Positions 1 through 6,099 of a DNA stretch of 7,125 bases are shown one piece after another. A program made the position numbers and the translations under genes. This stretch comes from an uncultured Clostridia bacterium (GTDB lineage Bacteria; Bacillota; Clostridia; UBA1381): assembly GCA_934462945.1 (NCBI GenBank), contig CAKSJF010000095.1, forward strand, positions 1 through 7,125. Direction: 5' to 3'. Each line of letters begins with the position of its first letter. Position 1 is the stretch's first letter. The notes under the pieces were generated by a model. That model did not search any database. It was not told the DNA's origin and worked only from the letters and a program-made list of their open reading frames with translations.

Positions 1-46
1 TTTTGGGGTTGCTGCTTTTTTATTTTGCGCGACATTTTTCAAAAGA

Positions 47-54
47 AGAAAGGA
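47..54 (+). promoter_or_regulatory. Ribosome binding site of the first secreted-protein gene
   Basis: AGAAAGGA lies 11 nt before the ATG at 66. The same AGAAAGGAA string precedes the next gene (1365-1373), so the two genes share a translation-initiation style. It decides the start: the reading frame is open back to the window edge, but only the ATG at 66 has this site and opens directly into a signal peptide. I see no convincing promoter in bases 1-46, so the transcript probably begins outside the window. Confidence 0.6.
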
Positions 55-65
55 ATGGTAAAACA

Positions 66-1364
66 ATGAAATGTCAAAAGATTGCCGCCCTGGTACTGGC
101 AGCAGGAAGTATTTTAAACACCCTCCCGGCATTTGCCCAGGAGACAAACGTCTATGAAATTAAATCCAAGGAGGATTTATTCAAGCTCAAAGAGCAGGAT
201 TCGGTAGATTCCGTCCGGCTTTGCGCTGATCTTGACCTTACCGGCATGGACGCAGAACAATATCTGATTCCGAGCCTGACCGGAACGTTCGACGGCGGCG
301 GACATACGATTTCCAATCTAACACTTGCCGGAGGAAAGGGAACATTTAATGAAATGTTCAATACCGGTCTGATCGGTGAGCTTTCCGGTACTGTCTTAAA
401 TTTGAATCTGGAAAACGTCATAATTACCGGAAATGACTGTACCTATAATAATATTGGCACAATTGCCGGAAGTATCCCGGGTGGAAGTACTGCGGAAATT
501 AATGGCTGCACAGTCACCGGAACAATCAATTTTTCCGGAAAATCATATCTGTATGTCGGAGCGATTGCCGGAGGTATGTATGGTTCTGTTGCGGAAAGTA
601 AGATCAATGCATCGCTCCGCTCCTGCACGAGTGATGTTACCATTCAATTGCCATCCGCAGACAGGACATGTTATTCCGGCGGGCTGTTAGGACGTGTAGA
701 ATATCATTGTGCAGTCCAAATTGATTCCTGCGCAGCATTAGGAGATATCACCTCCGGGCAGGCAAGCGGCTTGCTTGGATATATCACCAGCACTATCCCA
801 TCAATTCAAATTAACAACAGCTATTATGCCGGAAAACTGGACGGTTCTAAAAAGTGGATGCTTGCTTATACTGTCAGCAGATATTTTTCCGGAATGAAAT
901 GTCAGAACTATCTCTATGACAATGAGAAAAACCAAGCCACGTCTTATTTGGATTCTATTTACATCATTAACAACAAAACCTCTTTAGATGGTGTAACCGG
1001 ATGCTCTACCGCAGACTTAGTGCAAAAAGCAAGCAAATTTGACGACTTTGAAATCCGTCCGGGAGAATTTAACGGATATCCTGTTCCGAAACGAGCAGAG
1101 ACTGCACCGGACTGGGGCATATCCTTTTCCGGAGACAATGCCGTTGTTTCTGCGGCAGAGGACGGGACTTATTATGTGATCTTTGCGGCATATGAGGGAA
1201 AGACTCTCAAAAGCGCCGCTATGATAAAAGACGACTTTACCGCCGGCGAAACAACCGTGACTGCGCCCTCCGCTTTTGCGACAGACGGTGCGGACGCGGT
1301 TCGCGTAATGTTGCTTGATTCTCTGGAAACGCTGCATCCGCTCACCCCGGCGGCAACAAAATAA
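66..1364 (+). CDS. Secreted GLUG-repeat beta-helix protein with C-terminal beta-sandwich-like tail
   Basis: 432-aa exported protein of unknown specific function. Residues 1-24 form a signal peptide: a lysine-containing start, a hydrophobic core and an AFA-QE cleavage site. Residues 28-60 (VYEIKSKEDL) are the lead-in module common before GLUG repeats. From about 75 to 258 there are imperfect GLUG-like turns, such as FDGGGHTISNLTL, GLIGELSGTVLNLNLENV, YVGAIAGG, YSGGLLGR and ASGLLGY, each followed by a C/S-containing strand; these are expected to stack as a parallel beta-helix. Residues 350-432 look like a small Ig/FnIII-type sandwich ending in MLLDSLETLHPL, a motif I associate with C-termini of clostridial surface proteins. 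No LPXTG, SLH, dockerin or transmembrane anchor is visible, so it is probably released or held non-covalently. It is followed after 17 nt by a larger secreted protein with a related N-terminus, probably in one operon. Adhesion or polysaccharide contact is possible but not shown. Confidence 0.85.
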   Translation: MKCQKIAALVLAAGSILNTLPAFAQETNVYEIKSKEDLFKLKEQDSVDSVRLCADLDLTGMDAEQYLIPSLTGTFDGGGHTISNLTLAGGKGTFNEMFNTGLIGELSGTVLNLNLENVIITGNDCTYNNIGTIAGSIPGGSTAEINGCTVTGTINFSGKSYLYVGAIAGGMYGSVAESKINASLRSCTSDVTIQLPSADRTCYSGGLLGRVEYHCAVQIDSCAALGDITSGQASGLLGYITSTIPSIQINNSYYAGKLDGSKKWMLAYTVSRYFSGMKCQNYLYDNEKNQATSYLDSIYIINNKTSLDGVTGCSTADLVQKASKFDDFEIRPGEFNGYPVPKRAETAPDWGISFSGDNAVVSAAEDGTYYVIFAAYEGKTLKSAAMIKDDFTAGETTVTAPSAFATDGADAVRVMLLDSLETLHPLTPAATK

Positions 1365-1381
1365 GAAAGGAAAGAAAACTC

Positions 1382-4072
1382 ATGAAACAAAAAATCCAAA
1401 AGCTTGCAGGTTGGCTCACCGCTCTTTCGGTCGGCTTTAGCCTTTTTGCCGTGCCGGTTTTTGCAGAAGCAAACACCTACCACATCAAAACGGCAGAAGA
1501 ATTATCTGCACTTGCAGAAGAAATTAACGACGGTAAAAACTCTGACGCAGCCATCGAACTGGAAAACGATCTGGTCATTCCGGATTCCTGGACACCGCTC
1601 GGAAAAAATAGCATGTTCCCATTTCGTGGCAGCTTTGACGGAAACGGCTACAGCGTGACGGTAACCGTAGACGATCCAACTCTCAAATACTTTGGATTTT
1701 TTGGCTGCTTAGAGAACGCAGTCGTTGAGGATTTAACCGTCCGCGGCGAAATTTATTGTTCTGAGCCTTATGCGTATGTCGGCGGACTTTCTGCACGCGC
1801 AAGAGGAAATATAACCTTGAAAAACTGCACGAATGAAGCGTCTGTTTCTGCTCTGGCAAGAGGCAGCGAGGGAATCGGCGGCTTGATCGGCGGTTATGAC
1901 GACGGAATCGAATACCGATACGAAAATATTCGTATGGTCTTGGAAAACTGTGTCAACGACGGAACAGTCATGGTAACCGGTTCTTACAATAACACTTTCG
2001 CCGGCGGTCTGGTCGGCTCAAATAAAAACTGCGTTCAGCTTTCCGGCTGCACGAATAATGGAACTGTTTACGCACCGGGTATTTATGTCGGCGGTCTTTT
2101 AGGGCAGGCAGGCAGCAGCATGGGTGATTATTCTCCCCTCATTTCCGACTGTGCGTCAAACGGAACGCTTGTCGGCGCAAAAGGAAAGGTCGGACGGCTT
2201 TGGGGAAAGGGAACGGTTACAAACACCGCCAACAGCGGAAACAACACCTATACCGGTTCTGCTGACCTGGACGATCAGCTTTTATCTGAGGCACAAAAGG
2301 CTGCGTCTGTGATTTCGGTTTCCTCCGATGTGGCAGTCGGCGATTCCATTTCCTATCTGAAAGACGGTCAAACCATATCCCAGGGAATTTCCGTTCTTTG
2401 CAGTCAGGGAAAAAGAGATATCAAGCATGGCTACCTCACCTTTGATGAGGATCAGATCACCTTGGCAAAGCAAAACGCAACCGGACAGGTGGTAACCGAA
2501 ACGGCAACGCTGCAATGGACAAACGAAAAGGGCGCGTCCATCCGCAAGCCGATCACCATTCTGATCTATCCGTCCTCAGACGCAAAAACCGAGCTGATGC
2601 ACCGCATTGCAAACACCTACAAGAACAGCGCAGAAGAATGGGTTGTGTTTGATATGGCGGTCTATGAAACACTTGGTTTCGGAAAAAATACAACCGATTA
2701 TGCAGGCTACCAAAACAAGACTGCAAATCAGCTTTCTAAAAATACACCGCTCTCCTCCGACCGGGCAAAGGCAGAAATCATTCTTTCTGCTCTCAACATT
2801 GATACCACCAGCCTGACTCCCTATCAGGGCGAAACCTACAGCAATCCGGAAAAGCTGCAAAGCATGAACCTCGGTTCCAGCTACTATGCCGCTCCGTGGA
2901 TTCTCTTAGCGGAGGAGGCAGGACAGGTAACACTTACATCCGAACAGCAAAAGGCTATGATCCAGCTGCTTTTGGATGCACAGGGCGAAAACGGATTGTT
3001 TTTCTCCATTTGGGGAAACGAAAAATATGACGATGCTGACACCACCGGAACGGCGCTTGCAGCGCTTGCACGTTTTTCGGAAGATCCGTCTGTTCAGGCA
3101 TTTACCGAAAAGGCAGTCAGCGGTTTAAGCCAGGCACAGGGCGAGAATGGCTCATTCGGCAATATTAACACCGACGCAATGGTAATCATCGGTCTTGCAG
3201 CAATGGGAATCAATCCGGCAAAGGATACACACTTTCAGAAATCCGGCGGAACGCTTGCGGATGCGGTGATGCTCTATGCAAACGATTCCAAAGACGGCTT
3301 CACCACCTCCTATGTATCCGGAACACAGGGCGACAAGGCGTGTGCGCTTGCCACCGAACAGGGTTTCCGTGCATTGCTTGTGTTAGAACAGCTGAAAAGC
3401 TGCAATTTCTTCAATGTGTATACACAAGTCTCCAAGGGCGGTACAGCCGTTACCGTTCCGAAAGCCTTAAAGCCGTTTGCAGCGGCAACGGACGACGGAC
3501 TTTCGGACGATTCTAAGGATCAGCCGGAAACACCGGGAGAATCCGATTCTGAAATGACCGTATTCTGCACCGTTTCCACGCATGAATCCGACTGGCTGTC
3601 CGACAGCTACACCATGCCGGAGGGCGCAACCGTTGCAGAACTGCTCCAAAAGGCATTCAAAGAGGCAAATATGAGCTCCAAGGGGCTTGAGAAAGGATAT
3701 ATTACCTCGGTTACCAAGGACGGCGAAACGCTTGCACAATTAGACAAGGGTTCAAAAAGCGGATGGATGTATACCGTAAACGGTGATTCTCCAACGGTTG
3801 GTATCAGTGACTATGTGTTAAAAAGCGGCGACCGTGTCAAACTTTATTACACGGTTGACTACACGCAGGATGCCGGCTCTAAAAAGTGGAGCGGCGGCAG
3901 CATGGGATCGTCCTCTGCCGGTTCATCTGCAAAAACAGACCCGGAAAAAACAGACAATACCTCCCTTGCTCCGGCAATCGAATGGATGGCACAAAACGCT
4001 GCCCCCTATTATCTGATCATCACCCCGGCAGGAGTACCCCTCTTCCCGGCAGCATGGATTACAAACAAGTAA
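1382..4072 (+). CDS. Secreted GLUG beta-helix, Ig-like, alpha/alpha-toroid and DUF4430 protein (intrinsic-factor-like C-terminal half)
   Basis: 896-aa exported multidomain protein. Residues 1-28 are a signal peptide (VFA-EA cleavage). Residues 31-65 (TYHIKTAEEL) and GLUG turns at about 85-265 (SFDGNGYSV, YVGGLSARA, IGGLIGGY, FAGGLVGSN, YVGGLLGQ) predict a beta-helix. Residues about 308-398 resemble an atrophied bacterial Ig-like domain ending in ITILIYPSSD. Residues about 400-680 are helical with paired motifs DADTTGTALAAL (551-562) and NGSFGNINTDAMVIIGLAA (589-607), typical of the prenyltransferase/squalene-cyclase toroid and of cobalamin carriers. Residues about 724-827 match DUF4430, with GWMYTVNG (794-801) and SGDRVKLYYTVDYT (815-828). 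A Ser/Gly/Lys linker and a 36-residue tail (861-896) with no clear anchor follow. The toroid plus DUF4430 order is that of transcobalamin/intrinsic factor, so extracellular binding of a corrinoid or other small ligand is inferred, not shown; the toroid could equally be a structural or protein-binding module. The start follows AAGGAA at 1367-1372. The gene closes at a hairpin terminator. Confidence 0.88.
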   Translation: MKQKIQKLAGWLTALSVGFSLFAVPVFAEANTYHIKTAEELSALAEEINDGKNSDAAIELENDLVIPDSWTPLGKNSMFPFRGSFDGNGYSVTVTVDDPTLKYFGFFGCLENAVVEDLTVRGEIYCSEPYAYVGGLSARARGNITLKNCTNEASVSALARGSEGIGGLIGGYDDGIEYRYENIRMVLENCVNDGTVMVTGSYNNTFAGGLVGSNKNCVQLSGCTNNGTVYAPGIYVGGLLGQAGSSMGDYSPLISDCASNGTLVGAKGKVGRLWGKGTVTNTANSGNNTYTGSADLDDQLLSEAQKAASVISVSSDVAVGDSISYLKDGQTISQGISVLCSQGKRDIKHGYLTFDEDQITLAKQNATGQVVTETATLQWTNEKGASIRKPITILIYPSSDAKTELMHRIANTYKNSAEEWVVFDMAVYETLGFGKNTTDYAGYQNKTANQLSKNTPLSSDRAKAEIILSALNIDTTSLTPYQGETYSNPEKLQSMNLGSSYYAAPWILLAEEAGQVTLTSEQQKAMIQLLLDAQGENGLFFSIWGNEKYDDADTTGTALAALARFSEDPSVQAFTEKAVSGLSQAQGENGSFGNINTDAMVIIGLAAMGINPAKDTHFQKSGGTLADAVMLYANDSKDGFTTSYVSGTQGDKACALATEQGFRALLVLEQLKSCNFFNVYTQVSKGGTAVTVPKALKPFAAATDDGLSDDSKDQPETPGESDSEMTVFCTVSTHESDWLSDSYTMPEGATVAELLQKAFKEANMSSKGLEKGYITSVTKDGETLAQLDKGSKSGWMYTVNGDSPTVGISDYVLKSGDRVKLYYTVDYTQDAGSKKWSGGSMGSSSAGSSAKTDPEKTDNTSLAPAIEWMAQNAAPYYLIITPAGVPLFPAAWITNK

Positions 4073-4113
4073 AAAAATGTCGCGGAGTTTCACAACACTC
4101 CGCGACTTTTTTT
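4071..4113. terminator. Bidirectional intrinsic terminator between convergent genes
   Basis: A perfect 10-bp stem GTCGCGGAGT (4079-4088) / ACTCCGCGAC (4097-4106) with an 8-nt loop is followed by seven T on the plus strand (4107-4113) and preceded by seven A (4071-4077), which read as seven T on the minus strand one base after the stem. It begins right at the stop codon of the 896-aa secreted protein and ends that transcript. On the minus strand it would stop transcription coming from the AraC gene 240 bp away and originally from the decayed gene whose TAA sits at 4114-4112. Confidence 0.93.
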
Positions 4114-4311
4114 ATTGCTCTAATTCATAAAGCGTCAAATCTCTAAATTCTGCTCTGCCGTCAAACGAAAACAATCCGGCAGGGTTTCCAGAACATCGCG
4201 CATTTTCTTGAAATGCAGCAAATCCTCTGTGCAAACATACCCTATATTTCAGTTTTTCCCATCGCGTGCTTTCAGGTGAAACGCATGAATTGTCTCATGA
4301 TCATTCAAAAA
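4112..4311 (-). pseudogene. Decayed 3' end of a lost minus-strand gene, possibly a carbohydrate-active or lectin-like protein
   Basis: The minus strand from 4294 to 4112 is open for 60 codons, has no ATG and no ribosome binding site, and ends with TAA directly at the terminator hairpin, as a real gene end would. Its last part reads GNPAGLFSFDGRAEF followed by RDLTLYELEQ, which has the look of the final strands of a concanavalin-like or glycoside-hydrolase beta-sandwich. A neighbouring minus-strand frame (4311 to about 4190) also looks protein-like, with HLKARDGK, then one stop, then IGYVCTEDLLHFKKM, so one or more frameshifts and a stop could have broken the original frame. Nothing resembling the rest of the gene lies between this and the AraC stop codon, so the 5' part is deleted. 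The family call is an inference from pattern only; it could also be a chance open frame. Confidence 0.45.
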
Positions 4312-4349
4312 TCACGCGTCCTACATATTAAAATAGCTGCCCTTATACT

Positions 4350-5231
4350 TCATATTCCATCTCTTCCCATCTGTTCTCTGTACTGCACAGGTGTCATACC
4401 TGTTTTCTTCTTAAATACCATATAAAAGGATTTCATGTTTGAAAATCCAACCTTTCTTGCGATTTCCTCTACTGTTGCCCTGGAATTGATCAGCATACTG
4501 CATGCCGCTTCAATCCGATAGCCGGACACCACCTCCAGAAAGGACATCCCAAAGTTGTTTCTGACAATTCTGTTCAGCTGCCGCTCACTGATATGAAGTA
4601 ATCCAGCAGCATCGGATATCCGAAGTCTTTCAGTAAAGTGACATGCTAAATACGTCTCAAGTTGTGAAAGCCTTCCGACATCCAGGCTATAGTTTTTTTC
4701 CTCTCTGCTTTTAGGCTCCTTCTCTGTTTTGTCTGCAATCCGGAGCAGAATTTCCAAAATGCGAAGTGCGTCTAATACAGAAAGATCAGACTCACCGTTC
4801 CGACATACAACCTGATACAGCTCCGAACAGTTCTCCGTCTCATCCGATACGATTTTTGGAGCCATCCCGCCACACAGCCTGTCCAACTGCTTATATAAGC
4901 TGTGACATTTTGTATTCCTTAGCCGTTGATATGAAAATCCGATCGATATACACTGTCCGTCTCCGGGAATCCTTGTATGCAGAACTCCAATCGGAATTAA
5001 CAGCATTTCCCCCCGCTGTAGCTCCACGATTTCATCAGTAATCCAAAACAGCGCCCTGTCATGACAACATAAAAAAAGCTCCGCGTAATGGTGTGCATGC
5101 ACAGGATGAAAAATGTCCGATTGCACACTTTTTTCTTCCGGCAGAAAAGAATCGACCACAACCGAAAAGAAAATATCCTCCACCCGGACAACCGTTTCGG
5201 TTAAACCGGGATGTGTACTCCCCTCCCGCAT
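4350..5231 (-). CDS. AraC-family transcriptional regulator with N-terminal cupin-type sensor
   Basis: 293-aa cytoplasmic DNA-binding regulator. The N-terminal half (about residues 18-110) resembles the AraC cupin ligand-binding fold: HPVHAHHYAELF (42-53) matches the usual H-x-H-x-Y-E-L pattern, followed by a turn (RGEMLLIPIGVLHTRIP) typical of the family's effector pocket. A linker of charged residues (about 168-190) leads to the C-terminal domain: first helix-turn-helix at about 203-228 (ISDAAGLLHISERQLNRI) and second at about 252-285, ending in FKKKTGMTPVQYR, the AraC signature. The start is set at 5231 and not at the upstream in-frame ATG at 5276, because AGGAGGG sits 6 nt before 5231 and a consensus promoter lies between the two ATGs. 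The gene is divergent from the PnuC-like and Asp-box genes, which it probably controls; the ligand is unknown, and sugars are common effectors in this subfamily. The nearest downstream terminator is the bidirectional hairpin at 4079-4106. Confidence 0.93.
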   Translation of the reverse strand: MREGSTHPGLTETVVRVEDIFFSVVVDSFLPEEKSVQSDIFHPVHAHHYAELFLCCHDRALFWITDEIVELQRGEMLLIPIGVLHTRIPGDGQCISIGFSYQRLRNTKCHSLYKQLDRLCGGMAPKIVSDETENCSELYQVVCRNGESDLSVLDALRILEILLRIADKTEKEPKSREEKNYSLDVGRLSQLETYLACHFTERLRISDAAGLLHISERQLNRIVRNNFGMSFLEVVSGYRIEAACSMLINSRATVEEIARKVGFSNMKSFYMVFKKKTGMTPVQYREQMGRDGI

Positions 5232-5237
5232 TCTTTT

Positions 5238-5244
5238 CCCTCCT
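5238..5244 (-). promoter_or_regulatory. Ribosome binding site of the AraC regulator
   Basis: AGGAGGG on the minus strand, a near-perfect Shine-Dalgarno sequence, lies 6 nt before the ATG at 5231. It fixes this start over the ATG 45 nt upstream, which has no such site. Confidence 0.9.
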
Positions 5245-5252
5245 TTTTTCAA

Positions 5253-5281
5253 ATTATACCACAAAAGAATTTTCATGTCAA
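5253..5281 (-). promoter_or_regulatory. Consensus sigma-A promoter of the AraC regulator
   Basis: On the minus strand TTGACA (5281-5276) is separated by exactly 17 nt from TATAAT (5258-5253), with TG one base upstream of the -10 box (extended -10). Both hexamers are exact consensus. Transcription should begin about seven bases past the -10 box, giving a leader of roughly 15 nt that contains little more than the ribosome binding site. Such a strong promoter on a regulator gene suggests that it is held down by autoregulation or sits at steady high expression; this is an inference. Confidence 0.92.
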
Positions 5282-5301
5282 GCTGACTTCCTTACAAAAT
5301 A

Positions 5302-5325
5302 CGACATTGACCTAAAAACATGTCG
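5302..5325. promoter_or_regulatory. Candidate AraC operator: inverted repeat between the divergent promoters
   Basis: CGACAT (5302-5307) and ATGTCG (5320-5325) form a 6-bp inverted repeat with a 12-nt spacer, placed 11 bp upstream of the -35 box of the transporter operon and 21 bp upstream of the -35 box of the AraC gene. A third copy of the core, CATGTC, lies at 5274-5279, overlapping the AraC -35 box, and repeats CATGTC of 5319-5324. The spacing fits a dimeric regulator bound near the -35 of the operon (activation), with the third copy suited to autorepression. The link to this AraC protein is inferred from position. Confidence 0.5.
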
Positions 5326-5335
5326 CATTTTACTA

Positions 5336-5364
5336 TTTACAGAGCAGCAAAATCATGCTATACT
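5336..5364 (+). promoter_or_regulatory. Sigma-A promoter of the transporter/Asp-box operon
   Basis: TTTACA (5336-5341), a 17-nt spacer and TATACT (5359-5364) with TG one base before the -10 box make a near-consensus extended -10 promoter; each hexamer has one mismatch. The start point is expected near 5371, exactly where the perfect palindrome ACCGCGGT (5371-5378) begins. The ribosome binding site GGAGG follows at 5393-5397. Confidence 0.85.
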
Positions 5365-5392
5365 GAACTCACCGCGGTAAAACAATCATCAC

Positions 5393-5397
5393 GGAGG
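5393..5397 (+). promoter_or_regulatory. Ribosome binding site of the PnuC-like transporter
   Basis: GGAGG, 6 nt before the ATG at 5404. It selects this start; the in-frame ATG at 5320 lies inside the candidate operator and upstream of the promoter, so it cannot be on the transcript. Confidence 0.9.
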
Positions 5398-5403
5398 TAT
5401 TCT

Positions 5404-6099
5404 ATGAAGAAAAAAGAAAATATAATCATGGCATTTCTGATGGCGGTAACATTTATATTTATTACTGTCTCCGGAATAATACATAAGCAGCAGTTTTTGA
5501 AAATACTGCCGCTATATATTTCCCTTGCTGTTTCCCTGCTGCAATCCAGAATCAACCGGTATGCGCCGCTTGTCGGAGGAATCAATGCAGTAATCTATGC
5601 GCTTGCCTACTTTTCCTTCCGACTGTATGCATCTGCTGCCTACGCATTATTTCTTTCCTGTCCGCTTCAGCTGATCACATTTATTCTTTGGAACAGGCAT
5701 CCCTGGAAAAACTCCACTATGCTAAAAAAGCTTTCTGCCCGGCAGCGGATAATGATTATAGCTGCGGCAGCTGCAGCATGGCTTATTATACAGCACATGC
5801 TTTCCGGAGCTGACTCGACCTGCAGGGAGCTTGATACGGCAGTCACAATCCTCGGTTTTTTGGAAACAATACTAACGCTCCTGTCCTACTATGAATACAC
5901 CGCCGCAAAGCTTGGCGGAGGTCTTTGCAGCATGCTTCTCTTTGTTTCCATGCTAAAGGATTACCCGGAGCAGACAACCTATCTCGGATATTCGGTATAT
6001 CTTTTAATTTGCTCCACAATTGCCGTTATCAGAGTCCGCAAGATCTATGCAGAACAGCAAAATATAATGAAACAACAGAAAGAGAGAAAATTGATATGA
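5404..6099 (+). CDS. PnuC-like membrane transporter (nicotinamide riboside/mononucleotide transporter family)
   Basis: 231-aa integral membrane protein with about seven to eight hydrophobic segments (about 7-26, 31-48, 54-70, 74-96, 114-131, 143-163, 170-184, 192-210) and a charged, cytoplasmic C-terminal tail. Length and pattern fit the PnuC family (E. coli PnuC is of similar size). Sequence features that recall clostridial members are LLQSRINRYAPLVGGINAVIY (first 20 residues from about 45) and the following LYASAAYALFLSCPLQLITF, then a tryptophan-containing loop and KKLSARQR. PnuC proteins let vitamin B3-type nucleosides cross the membrane by facilitated diffusion, with trapping by a cytoplasmic enzyme. 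Here no NadR-like kinase is adjacent; the partner is an Asp-box protein, and the regulator is AraC-type, so the substrate could be something other than a B3 vitamer. No NAD-responsive element is visible. The stop codon overlaps the next start (ATGA at 6096-6099), so the two are translationally coupled. Confidence 0.68.
   Translation: MKKKENIIMAFLMAVTFIFITVSGIIHKQQFLKILPLYISLAVSLLQSRINRYAPLVGGINAVIYALAYFSFRLYASAAYALFLSCPLQLITFILWNRHPWKNSTMLKKLSARQRIMIIAAAAAAWLIIQHMLSGADSTCRELDTAVTILGFLETILTLLSYYEYTAAKLGGGLCSMLLFVSMLKDYPEQTTYLGYSVYLLICSTIAVIRVRKIYAEQQNIMKQQKERKLI

Larger units (their letters stand above)
5232..5403. other. Divergent regulatory region between the AraC gene and the transporter operon
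   Basis: 172 bp without a supported gene. It holds, in order, the AraC ribosome binding site, its promoter, the inverted repeat CGACAT-N12-ATGTCG, the operon promoter, the palindrome ACCGCGGT at the predicted start of transcription, and the operon ribosome binding site. The two promoters point away from each other with their -35 boxes 54 bp apart. Confidence 0.85.

Noticed and set aside
1..46. Possible promoter or riboswitch end before the first gene
   Set aside because: No acceptable -35/-10 pair and no hairpin followed by a T run could be seen; the visible leader is too short to judge a riboswitch.
3..65. N-terminal extension of the first secreted protein back to the window edge
   Set aside because: The frame is open but begins with a non-ATG codon, has no ribosome binding site, and would put 21 residues ahead of a normal signal peptide. 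The ATG at 66 with AGAAAGGA fits better.
3886..4146. 86-codon plus-strand open frame across the end of the 896-aa protein gene
   Set aside because: Out-of-frame shadow that runs through the terminator hairpin, with no ribosome binding site and a composition unlike a real protein.
4155..4182. CTGCCG / CGGCAG hairpin with a 16-nt loop
   Set aside because: Short stem, long loop and no T run. It falls in the protein-like part of the gene remnant and is explained by codons for Pro-Ala-Gly and Asp-Gly-Arg.
4297..4304. ATGATCAT palindrome downstream of the AraC stop codon
   Set aside because: Eight bases, AT-rich, with no repeat partner or promoter context; likely chance.
5232..5276. Longer AraC start at 5276
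   Set aside because: It overlaps the -35 box of the consensus promoter and has no ribosome binding site; the ATG at 5231 has AGGAGGG at 6 nt.
5320..5403. Longer start of the PnuC-like protein at 5320
   Set aside because: It lies upstream of the promoter at 5336-5364 and in the candidate operator; GGAGG precedes the ATG at 5404.
5925..6095. Longer start of the Asp-box protein at 5925
   Set aside because: It would overlap the transporter gene by 175 bp in another frame; the extension has no family-like sequence, and the ATGA junction at 6096 is a typical coupled start.
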